This document shows, one piece after another, positions 47,549-56,947 of a DNA stretch of 64,000 bases. How positions within the stretch are numbered: the stretch's first letter is position 1; each line of letters opens with the position of its first letter. Position numbers and translations under genes: made by a program. This DNA comes from Ifrita kowaldi (Eukaryota; Chordata; Aves; Passeriformes; Cinclosomatidae): contig VZRS01014300.1 in the NCBI GenBank assembly GCA_013398055.1, forward strand, positions 102,000-165,999. Reading direction: 5' to 3'. The notes beneath the pieces were generated by a model. That model searched no databases, was not told the origin of the DNA, and saw only the letters and a program-made list of their open reading frames with translations.

Positions 47549-47695
47549 CTGGGTTTGGGTTGGAAGGGATTTTAAAGACCATCTCATTCCAACCCCCTGC
47601 TCCTCCTTCCACTATCCCAGGTTGCTCCAAGCCCCGTCCAACCTGGCCTTGGACACTTCCAGGGATGTGACAGCCACAGCTTCTCTGGGCAACAT
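47549..47695 (-). mobile_element. CR1 LINE, 3' end (antisense)
   Basis: It reads 'gggtttgggttggaagggattttaaagaccatctcattccaacccc', 'cttccactatcccaggttgctccaagccccgtccaacctggccttggacacttccagggatg', 'cagccacagcttctctgggcaac'. The terminal tail bases are missing at the 47,549 side. Confidence 0.93.
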
Positions 47696-48920
47696 TAGTA
47701 CTCCTCCCACATCACATCACTGAAATTAATCATGGGTGTCACCCCTATGACCACCAATGGTTTATATTCCACTTGATTTCTGCCAGGATCAAAGTGGCTT
47801 TTCATACTTCTCATAAAAGAAAGTGCTCAGCAGCATTTTAATGGAGATGAGAATTAGTTTAATTATTTCACTATTTCTCTCTTTCTAAATCTCCCTTGGG
47901 TAACATCCCTCTGTCCCTCAGATATCAACCATGTTCCTTCAAAACTGCAAGCTACTCTCAGTTCTCGATCAACCTACTGATTTTAAACTTGAGCAATTGC
48001 TCTTTGAAGTTTGCTGTGCCTCAGACCCAGAGAAAGACAGGAGTGTGCAAACCCCTTGTCTGTACTCTCCAAATATCTCAGATGATCTGATAAAAGCCAG
48101 TGACTCTCCATCCAAACCTCTCCTGCCATTATATGGTTTAATATTCCCCCTGTGAATGTGGTTGGGATGGCACCGCTGGATTTTTTCAAGGAAGGCAGCA
48201 CAAGTTTCTGAAGGGCCCTTTGATATTTAGAGTTATCCATCAATCCTGTTGTCTTGGATTTGCATCAGTCAGGGCCTGAACTGGCTCCCTGGCTGAGATG
48301 CTCATATTTTTGCCATCTCCCTCCTGACAGGGGCAGGAAAACTGCACATCTGCAGGGGGTTCCTGGTGTTTTTCAGGAAGCGCTAATTAGGGATGGCTGA
48401 CTGGAGATAAATCACCAGAGGGACTAGAATTGTCTTAGAGACTCTGACAGCTGCTTCGAGGCAGACAGATCCAAAGGCCTGCTAATTGCTCATACCACAC
48501 ATTCTCTCACACAAGTAAGGTTTCTTTTTCCTCTTGCTTCACTTTTCAGGCCCAATTTGCCTGACTACGTTTGAATCCCATCTTTGTGCCTTCACCAACA
48601 CAAGAAATGAGACAGTTAATAAATATTTCTAATGAAATAATAAAATTGATGAGGCATGGGGACATGGATCAAATTCAGAGTCACTCTTCTTGCTGCATAA
48701 CCCTTATAAACCTTCCTACTTGGATTCAGGGGGAGAAGAGAGACCTCATGCAAAATTCCTGAGCTCATGGAGACTCGAGGAGTCTTCTGGGCCACAGAAC
48801 ATCAGTGCGAGGGCAAAAATGAACCTCGGTGTCCCTGCTCATAAGGTGATGCATAAAATGCTTCCCCAGCTGTAACTGTGCAGATGTCCCAGTCTGTCTT
48901 TGATAGTACAGTTGGATAAT
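47696..48920. other. No recognised gene
   Basis: Unique sequence. The part 48,380-48,510 is enhancer-like, with TAATTAG-type homeodomain cores. Confidence 0.4.
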
Positions 48921-49041
48921 TGGAATGGAATGGAATGGAATGGAATGGAATGGAATGGAATGGAATGGAANAGAGAAGAGAAGAGAAGAGAAGAGAAGAG
49001 AAGAGAAGAGAAGAGAAGAGAAGAGAAGAGAAGAGAAGAGA
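48921..49041 (+). repeat. Compound (TGGAA)n-(AAGAG)n microsatellite
   Basis: Ten TGGAA units (48,921-48,970) are followed by one undetermined base (48,971) and then about fourteen AAGAG units (48,972-49,041). Both motifs are pentamers rich in purine on the plus strand. The short Ser/Leu/Phe and Ser/Ile/Pro/Phe/His frames on the minus strand are translations of this array. Confidence 0.98.
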
Positions 49042-49370
49042 ATCATGATTAAGGCAAAGAGGCAGAAACAATGACTTCTACTGCAAGAAGAGTTTATTCA
49101 GAAAGTCTTAATTTTGTTATTAGAGCAAAGCATCCTGATTCCTGAAGACCATCTCAGTTTTTCTTTTTCATACTGTTCGGACCAATAAACATCCTACCTA
49201 AAATAAACCCTCTACATACAAACATTCTATTGCTTCTCTCTCTGAAACACCACAGCTACAAGGTGTTGCCCCTATGATTTCTAACCATGTTTTCCATTTA
49301 TTCTGTTCATGAATAATGTGATTTTGAAGCTGCTCACCGAATCACAGATACTGATGAAACATAGGGGATA
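49042..49370. other. No recognised feature
   Basis: Unique AT-rich sequence between the pentamer array and a CR1. Confidence 0.4.
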
Positions 49371-49620
49371 ATTCATAGAATCTTTAAGGTTGGAAAAGAC
49401 TTCTAAGGTCATCAAGTCCAACCTTCAGGTGATACCTCCATGATAAAACATATCATGACTGCCACATCTATTGAACACTTCCAACGACTGTGATCCCACC
49501 CCTTCCTGGGCAGCCTCTTCCAACACTTGACCACTCTTTCAATGAAGAAATTCTTTCTAATATCTAATCTAAACCTCCTCTGGTGGAACTGGAAGCCACC
49601 TCCCCTTCTATCAAATCACT
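49371..49620 (-). mobile_element. CR1 LINE, 3' end (antisense)
   Basis: It begins 'attcatagaatctttaaggttggaaaagacttctaaggtcatcaagtccaacc' and continues 'ctgggcagcctcttccaacacttgaccactctttcaatgaagaaattctttctaatatctaatctaaacctcctctgg'. It belongs to the 'aagacctctaaga' subfamily and fades near 49,620. Confidence 0.93.
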
Positions 49621-49849
49621 TTAATTTCCTTAAGTGAAAACCACAGGAGAAGGGCAAAGAAGGAGAAAGTCAGTGTTAAAATTGGTTTTTAAGCACACTG
49701 TGCATGAGTGTGCTGAGCTTTCTTCATCTCTTTTCTCTTTTCTTCCATGAAACAGGCAGGGATGAAGAACTCCACCCTTCCCCTTGCTCACAATTTACTT
49801 CTTGTGATGTTATCACAGAAAAAGTGCTCAATTTTATCATCAAACTTAT

Positions 49850-49940
49850 AAAATCACAGAGTGGTTTGGATTGGAAGGGACCTTCGAGACCATCTCGTTC
49901 CAACCCCCCTGACAAAGGCAAGGAACCTCCCACTAGACCA
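49850..49940 (-). mobile_element. CR1 LINE, extreme 3' end (antisense)
   Basis: The match is 'aaatcacagagtggtttggattggaagggaccttcgagaccatctcgttccaacccccctgacaaaggcaaggaacctcccactagacc'. It is a well-preserved but very short copy (~90 bases). Confidence 0.93.
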
Positions 49941-51535
49941 ATATTAAGATTGAATATCGACCATTAGGGGATTTTCTGCCAACATTTGCATTTCGGTGTA
50001 GAGAAACGGCCCAGAAAGCTACAAGGATATTTAAGAATAATTTTCAACCTGTGGTCCACCTGTGAAAATCCCGAACTATTCCTAAAGGCTGCAGAAGAAG
50101 TCAAGTATGTTACAGGCTGGCTCAAATTCACTAATTACAATGAATTTTAAAGGACAGCAGATTAGAAGAAACCCCAAAAAAATACTGAACAGAGACTTGT
50201 GAGACCTTTCGCAAGTAGGTCACCAGCTCAGCAGAGGAAACAAAGGTGTAGAAGAAAATTCAGATAAATAGGAAATGGCAGAAATATAAAGAAAAAAATT
50301 AAATAAAACCTATAGTATTGTTTTAGAGGCAAGCAACAAGGACTTGCAGGCCAAGTGAGGCCCTCATGTTGGGCCCAAGAGCAAGGACAGACATTTAATG
50401 TGCCAATTTAATGGGAAATGTGCCTATCATTCCAGGGAATTTAATGCCAGCTCTATATCCTTTATTAATTGTTCTCAGGCTCAGAAAAGCTTCCTTCAGG
50501 CTTGGTTTCTCCACAGAAGCTGACAGTAAAACACCATTTGATGAAAACAGCACATTGCTCAGTCTTTCTTCCGTGTGCCCTGTGACCCCATGGCTGGAAC
50601 AATTCAGCTGCTGGAGTTTTTATCATCAACATTTTAAATCCCGCAGTTACCTTTTTTTGTTTTTTTTTTTCCCCAGAAAAATAAGTGTTTTTCTCCAAGA
50701 AGACACAAAATATTGGAAAAAACAAGTTAATAATGCAATCTTATCAGGGGCCTGGGCTGAGAAAAATCCTTTAAGAGAGATGTCAGAGTCAAATACAAGC
50801 CCCAGATTGGTTCCTCTAAATTTTACCTGTCTAAGGTCAGAGTCCTCTGTATCCTTAGGGATCTTCCTGAGATTCATGCAGGGTTTTGCTCTCATATCCA
50901 GGGTTCATTATGGCAGATCCTCTGGGGGGTGGAAAGGCAAAGAATAACTAAGCAAACACTGAAAAACCTGATTGCAGCAAAGGTCTGCCTGTAAAGAAGT
51001 ATCTTTGTACTATTGTTCAGGAGGTAAGGGGGAAAATAGAACAATTAATTCATTTTTGGGACTGCAACATGCTAATTATCTATGAACCTTATCCAAACTT
51101 GGAAGAAAACAAGCACGACCTCTGGCTAAGGCAGAATATAAATGTTTGAGGAGGGCTGCAAGTGGGAGATCCCTGAGTCGGAGATGTAAGTGCAACCTGA
51201 GGGGAAAAAAACACTCATGAAGAGCTGGAAATGGAGCAAGTTAATAAAAAAAAAATTAACAAAAAAAAAGAAAAGAGCAGGTTTTAAGGTCCCTGGAGAG
51301 CAAAGACCACGTCCTTGGCTAAATGAGCAAGCTCAGGGATCTAAATGTCAAAGTTGGATGTGGGGGCTGAGATTCAGCAATAAAGTGGTGGATGTTTGCT
51401 GAAGGCTGCTTGGTTTGAATTTACTGAATTAAACTGAGTGTCCACGCTGCAGTGGTGGGATGGAAATCATTGCTGTCCCTCCCTCAGCCCCACTGAGAGA
51501 CAGGCACGAACTACCAGGCCTAATAATTCCTTAAT
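49941..51535. other. No recognised feature
   Basis: Unique sequence. It contains the longest non-repeat open frame of the window (178 codons, 50,411-50,947 plus), which has no recognisable domain. A run of T then CCCCAG at 50,652-50,677 looks like an acceptor but has no partner. Confidence 0.4.
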
Positions 51536-51678
51536 ATCACAGAATTATAGAATGATTTGAATTGGAAAGGACCTTAAAGACCATTTTGTTCCACCTCCTG
51601 CCATGGGCAGGGACACCTTCCACCATCCCAGGTTGCTCCAAGCCCTGTCCAACCTGGCCTTGGACACTTCCAGGGATG
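51536..51678 (-). mobile_element. CR1 LINE, extreme 3' end (antisense)
   Basis: It reads 'atcacagaattatagaatgatttgaattggaaaggaccttaaagacc', 'tgccatgggcagggacaccttccaccatcccaggttgctccaagccctgtccaacctggccttggacacttccaggga'. It is 5'-truncated at about 51,678. Confidence 0.93.
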
Positions 51679-52129
51679 AAAATGATTATTCTGAAAATTC
51701 CCCAGGATTTCGTTTCGGGAAAAAAAATTGTGGCTGCTCCTGGGAAGTTCCTGCAGCTCTCAGTGAAAACCTGCTCTTGGTGCAGGATAGGTACAATGCC
51801 CTTAACAAAAGTGGGTGTTTTATCCAAAGGAGGTAGAAATGAGATAAGGTTGGGAGAAAGCCAGTTAATCTGGGTCACCAGATGGGATGCTGCAAAGCAA
51901 AAGGCACAGGACCCCAAATTCTCTGAATGAGAGCAAAACAAAAGGGCAGAGCCATCAGCAGCAGCTCTAATGTTTCTTAACGAGTGGGGATGGCAGAGAA
52001 AAATCTGTAGTTGATTTATGTTGGTTTTAAAGCAACAGATGTTTAGGAGAACAACGTTGTACTAAACAGAAATTGTGTAGGCTGTTTATTGTCAGGGCAA
52101 TGGTAATAAGAACCTCTCCTGTGGAGACA
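51679..52129. other. No recognised feature
   Basis: Unique sequence between two CR1 loci of opposite orientation. Confidence 0.4.
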
Positions 52130-52280
52130 GAGAGAGCTGGCACTGCTCAGGCTGGAGAAGAGAAAGATCCAGGGAGAGCTCATTTTGGCCTTCCAGGACA
52201 TAAACATGGCTTACAAACAACAGGAATGACTTTTTACACAGGCCAATAATGACAGGATGAACGGGAATGATTTTAAACTG
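52130..52280 (+). mobile_element. CR1 LINE internal fragment
   Basis: Sense CR1 upstream part: 'ctcaggctggagaagagaaagatccagggagagctcattttggccttccaggacataaa', 'gactttttacacaggccaataatgacaggatgaacgggaatgattttaaactg'. It ends exactly where the 'gaagagggagatttaga' part should begin. The 3' end of a CR1 in the same orientation appears 403 bases further on. Confidence 0.85.
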
Positions 52281-52683
52281 CCCAGCTTACTGTAGGGCTC
52301 ATCTGTGTTGTTTTAAAAACACATCTGATGCTGCTTTCTGTCTTTCAGTGAGGTTTATTCTCCAGGACTGAAGAAATTCATATCTTGTTTCGTAACAGCA
52401 GCAAAGAGCTGCTTGGTGACTGCTTCACATGATGGACTCAAGGTCTGTCAATATCTGCCCCGTGTCTGGCTGGAGATAAAATAATTGTCAGCACCTGTGG
52501 AAGAAGCATCAAAGCACTGAGAAAGACAAGTACACTGCCTGGGGCTCAGGAGGACATCAGTCCCCTTCTCTGTCAGTAAGGGCTGACATGTACATTAATT
52601 CTGCTTTTCCATTCTACTTCTCAAGATCAAAGTGTATTTAGTATTATTTTGGAAAAAAAATATGAACAATCCCTAATTATGAG
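52281..52683. other. Sequence separating two same-strand CR1 parts
   Basis: These 403 bases replace roughly 170-200 bases of expected CR1 sequence. They match no repeat family I recognise and show no terminal repeats. Confidence 0.45.
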
Positions 52684-52779
52684 AAACCTGGGATAGTAGA
52701 AGGAGTCCCTGCCCATGGGGTGGAACAAGATGAGCTTTAAGGTCCCTTCGACCAGTATGATTCTGTGATTCTGTGATAC
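52684..52779 (+). mobile_element. CR1 LINE, 3' end with octamer tail
   Basis: It reads 'aaacctgggatagtagaaggagtccctgcccatggggtggaacaagatgagctttaaggtcccttcgacc' and ends with two clear ATTCTGTG tail units. It may be the 3' part of the element starting at 52,130 or an independent short insertion. Confidence 0.93.
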
Positions 52780-53732
52780 ACATTTTAAAAGAGTTATATC
52801 TCCATAAAAATATCAACTTTCTGAAAACACAAGGGAGACGTGAAATGAGAGAAAAAAACCCAACAAAATTTCAAAAGTACTTTCGCTTAGAAAAAAGAAG
52901 CATTAAAATGATAGTGGGTGAACAGAAACATCTCATAGCAAGTTCTACAAAATTAAAAGAAAAGAAAAAATCGAGACTTAAAGCCTGCTTTTTATCAGCT
53001 GTGCTGGTTTGTGGATTCAGCTCATCAGCTTGAGCTCTGTCTCAGCACCATCCTGTGGCAGCCCCCCTCCCTCCCCACAGGGCTGCGAATATCCCTGCTC
53101 TCCCAGGGACCTGCAAGCAAAACCACTGCTTGTCACAGCATGGGATTCTTCTAATTAGGGCCTGAATTCTGCTCCCTCTGCCATCAGTGGTCACCCTGGA
53201 TTAAAGCAAAAATCACTTTTTAATGTGAGGAAAGGCTCCTGACACAGGATATTTTCCTACTTCAGCAGTGAGCAGCTAAATGAAGGATATTCAGAGGTTC
53301 TGAAGGAAGGTTTAAAGGAGAGAGTCAGCTCGCACAGCACTCAGGGTAGCAATGTGCCATCAGAGTTATAACAAACTGAGACATATTCCCTGATGCAGAA
53401 CTCCTTTGATGGACCCTTCTCTCCGCAGACTGCAGCATCCTTGTATTCTGAGCGTGTCCTGGGTAAGCTTATTAAATTGTTCCTTTAATTAGCCTGACAA
53501 AATGAACTCGCTGCTGGACTGGCTGCTCAGAGTCGGGGTTTGCTGTTTAATGTTCAGGCAGTTCCAAGAGAAATGCTGCTCACGAGGAAATAAAGTTCCC
53601 TGATGTTTAAGGCAGATCAAAGAGCCTCCAAATATTAGCCAAGAATATTAGGTTAAAGGCTTTGGTGAAGGGTCCCAAAGACAGACAACATCCCCATCCA
53701 CACACAAACAGAAAAAAGCCCACAAAAAGGAG
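52780..53732. other. Unique stretch with candidate micro-exon
   Basis: No repeat family. Splice-like signals at 53,428 and 53,463 bracket 34 bases, followed by homeodomain-core-rich sequence (see findings). Confidence 0.4.
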
Positions 53733-53798
53733 TCCCTTTCCCTTCCCTTCCCTTCCCTTCCCTTCCCTTCCCTTCCCTTCCCTTCCTTTCCCCCTTTC
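53733..53798 (+). repeat. (CCCTT)n microsatellite
   Basis: About ten CCCTT units end in degraded 'cctttccccctttcc'. On the minus strand the unit reads AAGGG. It is pyrimidine-pure on the plus strand. The Lys/Gly/Arg/Glu frame on the minus strand is a translation of this array. Confidence 0.97.
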
Positions 53799-55379
53799 CT
53801 ACAGAAACTTTGTTTTTAGGGCTTGTTATTTCCTTGTCCAAAGGACTTTGCATCCCAGGAAGGTAAATGCCACTTGGATTGGTACAAACTTTTGGACACC
53901 AAAGTTGGGTTAATTTAAACAGATTAATGACATCATCTGTCCCAAAGAGATAACAAAAATAAAGGGGTTTTTTTGGGAGGAGCTATAATTAGTTAATCAG
54001 CAAGTGAATAAAGTAATATATACATATCAAATAATGATTTTCCCCTTTTACCAAGGTCTCTTTTATTTATGCTATGTCTGATCAGCACAAATTAAACATG
54101 GAATCGTTCCCCAAGCTCAGTTTAGGTGGCACATTGTGGCTTCTGCTTTTTCAGACTTGAAGAATGGAGTGTGCTTTGCTTTTTCCTGCTCTGATGAAAG
54201 ATGCCACCTCCTTTTCCAGACTTTGCTTCATTAAAGCTGGAAGCGATCCTGCTGCTGGACAAGGTCAGGTTTTCATGTTGCCATCAGCCACAAAGCAGAC
54301 CATGGACATGTGAGGCACTTGCTCACAAATCTGCCCTTTTCGAAGCCAAACCTCCTGGATATCATTAAGGCAGGCACCTGTTGCAGATAAACTCAGTGGG
54401 AAAAAAAAATATCCTGAGCGCTACAAAGAGAATTCCTACACATTAATCCAAAAATTAAATTGAAATTGTGCTAAATAAAGATCAAAAGAAAAACCAGGTT
54501 TCCCCCAGGAGCTGTCGTATTTGTCTGGCTTTCTGAGCGTGATAGACAGAGCAGTAGAGTCAATTAATTCTCTTAACTAATTAGTGACTGAATAGGCAGT
54601 AAACATGGCAGAGTTTATCTTCAAGGGAAGGCAAATATGAACAAAGGTGCGTATAAAACTGGATAAAGGCACACAGATATTTTAAATAGCTTGTACTCTA
54701 GATAATGATTTACACAAGTATATGGCTTGCTAGGGGCATTAAATCTGATCACATGCTTTTGTCATCTGATCAGGAGAAGGTGCATCTGCCTAATTTTATT
54801 TGGAAATGGGAAATCTACTTTTAAAATTGCTGTAGAATTGCCATTTTGGGTGTTACTATCATCATGCAGGATGTCTTTAGGACAGTACGTGGCAGCTTTG
54901 GTCACCTTGTGGTTCCCTTGTTGAAGCTGCTCCATCTCCTACCAAGTTCCCTTAACAACATGGCAGGAAATCCACAAACGATGAGCAGCCACGATCAGCT
55001 AAACATAATTTGTTTTGAAATGGGACAGTTCTGGATGGTTCAGTATTTGGCTGGGAGAGCATCTGGAATTTCAGGAGACCTTGTGCACAGGTGAGGGAGC
55101 TGAGGGCGAGCGTTAGGCTGCATGGGTTGGGCCTGTAATTTGCTGAAAAGTGAGAGGAAAGAGGGAATGGAATATCAGAGGCGTCGGATGGCATCTCAGG
55201 GCTGTCCCCACAGCCACACTGGCGGTGGTGGGAAACAATGAGGAGGGATCCATCAGTCTCCTGTGCTTCTGCAAAGATGCAGCTTCTCAAGCCCCCCAGC
55301 TTCAGCAATCCTGCCTTTGCTTTCCCATGCTGCATTCCTAACCTCGGGAAAGCATCCCGAAGCCATGCTTAGCACAGGG
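53799..55379. other. Unique stretch, enhancer-like near 54,540
   Basis: No transposon is recognised. The segment 54,530-54,640 is rich in TAATTA-type cores. The final 300 bases become GC-richer up to the LTR. Confidence 0.4.
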
Positions 55380-55954
55380 TGCTGGGTTTGGCTGACACAG
55401 GTTTCATTTTCTTTCCCAGTCACTCCTCTGGGGCTGTGTTTTGCATCTGTGCTGGAAGCAGGGCTGGTAGCACAGGGATGGTTTTGTTGTGTCTGAGTTG
55501 TGCTTGTACAGCACCAAGGCCTTTCCTGCTTCTCTCTGAGCCAGGGAGGAGGCTGGGGGTGCACAAGGGCTTGGGAGGAGACACAGCTGGGACAGCTGAT
55601 CCAAGCTGACCCCAGGGATATTCCTCACCTTGTAACATGCTCAGCATATAGACCTGGGGGAGAAGGAGAAAGGGAATTTGGAGGGCTTGTTTTCAAATCA
55701 TTGCTACACCGGATGGATCCCTGCTTTCCTGGGGGTGCCTGGACACCTGCCGGCCCATGGGGAGCAGTGAATGAATTCCTTGTTTTGCTTTGCTTGCGTG
55801 TGGGACTTTTGCTTTTCCTGTTTTTAAACCATCCTTTTTTTCTACCCATAAATTTTCTCTCTTGTACTCTCCTGATTCTTCTCCCCCATCTCTGGGGAGG
55901 GAGGGAGTGAGAACCTGCCTGGTCCTTATTTGCCAGCTTGGTTAAACCTCGACA
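55380..55954 (+). mobile_element. Avian ERVL-type solo LTR, near full length (sense)
   Basis: LTR landmarks run in order: 'tgctgggtttggctg' start, 'ctgtgttttgcatctgtgctg', 'ttgttgtgtctgagttgtgctt', 'caaggcctttcctgcttctc', 'gaggctgggggtgcacaagggcttgggaggagacacagctgggacagctga', 'cagggatattcctcac', 'catgctcagcatataga', 'gcagtgaatgaattccttgttttgctttgcttgcgtg', 'gattcttctcccccatc', 'ggttaaacctcgaca' end. Its 575 bases suit an intact ERVL LTR. The TATA box (catataga) and the usual polyadenylation motif region (ttttaaacc) are mutated. The five bases outside each end are caggg and cagaa, at best a decayed target duplication. No internal retroviral genes adjoin it. Confidence 0.85.
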
Positions 55955-56412
55955 CAGAAACATTCCCAAACTCTCTGCTGCGCACCTTTGACTGTCCTGT
56001 CTCTACCTACTTCCAAAAAGTCTCATTGCTAAAAACCCAGTTAAAAAAAAAAATTTCCCTTTGAGACAATAATAAGTCAGAGGGACGGAATCAAACCCGC
56101 TGCCTGTCCCACACCTCCAAATCCCGGACTAAACCTTGTCTTGGATGGGCTGGTGGGAGATGCAAAGAGCTCGGGGTCCCTCTGCGGGCAGGAGGAGAGG
56201 GATGGAGCACGGAGCCTTCAGCAGGTCCGCAGCTCCATCTAGTGCCACACAGCCGGGGAGAGAAGGAAGAGTTGGAAATACTGCAAGGTAAATGTTTGGG
56301 ATGTGAAGCCCGTCTTAGCGAGGGTAGAAAAGGGTTTGGTCTTCCGGGAAAGGTTGTTTGTCAGCACATTAGAGTTACAGGTATTTTTTTTTTCTCCCAG
56401 AGTTTTGAAAAA
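55955..56412. other. CpG-enriched unique sequence
   Basis: Between the LTR and the next CR1, eleven CpG sites fall between 56,085 and 56,336. The stretch includes a CTCF-like site. No reading frame stands out. Confidence 0.45.
56232..56245 (-). promoter_or_regulatory. CTCF-like motif
   Basis: On the minus strand the bases GCACTAGATGGAGC fit the CTCF core CCASYAGRKGGCRS at 12 of 14 positions. The two misses are at the first C and at the C of GGC, so the site is imperfect. It lies in the most CpG-enriched part of the window. Confidence 0.25.
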
Positions 56413-56443
56413 GATAATTGATGTCTCCAGGGGCTAGAGATAC
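56413..56443. repeat. Left copy of a 31-base direct repeat flanking a CR1
   Basis: It begins gataattg and ends gagatac. The copy at 56,917-56,947 differs at four positions, all A/G transitions. The position, immediately outside both ends of the CR1, is that of a target-site duplication. Confidence 0.8.
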
Positions 56444-56916
56444 TCATAGGAATCATAAAATGGTTTAGGTTGGAATGAACCTTAAAGATCATGTAGTTCA
56501 TCCCCCACTGCCATGATCATGGACACCTTCCACAATCCCAGGGTGCTCCAAGCCCCATCCAGCTTGGCCTTGGACACTTCCAGGGATCCAGGGGCAGCCA
56601 CAGCTTCTGTGGGCACCCTGTGCCAGGGCCTCCCCACCCTCATTGCTAAAAACTCCTTCCTTACACATCATCTAAATCAACTTTCTTTCTCTTTAAAGCC
56701 ATTCCCCCTTGTCCTGTCAGAACAGGCTCTGCTAAAAACTTTGTCTCCACCTTTCTTATAGGTCTTCTTTGGCCCTGGAAGGGGCTCTGAGCTCTCCCTG
56801 GAGCCTTCTCCTCTCCAGGCTGAGCACCCCCAGTTCTCCCAGCCTGGCTCCAGGGCAGAAGGGCTCCAGTTCTCCTTGTGGCTTCTTCTGGACCTGCTCC
56901 AATGGGTCCAAGTCCT
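56444..56916 (-). mobile_element. CR1 LINE, 3' end (antisense), flanked by direct repeat
   Basis: The longest single CR1 3' piece here. It starts with 'aatcataaaatggtttaggttgg' and runs 'gacaccttccacaatcccagggtgctccaagccccatccagcttggccttggacacttccaggga', 'gccattcccccttgtcctgtcag', 'ctggaaggggctctgagctctccctggagccttctcctctccaggctgagcacccccagttctcccagcctgg', ending at 'tggacctgctccaatgggtccaagtcc'. The open frames at 56,661-57,011 minus are its shadows. Confidence 0.95.
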
Positions 56917-56947
56917 GATAATTGGTGTCTCCAAGGACTGGAGATAC
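56917..56947. repeat. Right copy of a 31-base direct repeat flanking a CR1
   Basis: It matches 56,413-56,443 at 27 of 31 positions. It begins directly where recognisable CR1 sequence ends. Confidence 0.8.

Noticed and set aside
50411..50947. 178-codon open frame on the plus strand
   Set aside because: No recognisable domain. The frame runs through a poly-T/CCCCAG stretch (giving LFLFFFFP), and length alone is not exceptional for 64 kb.
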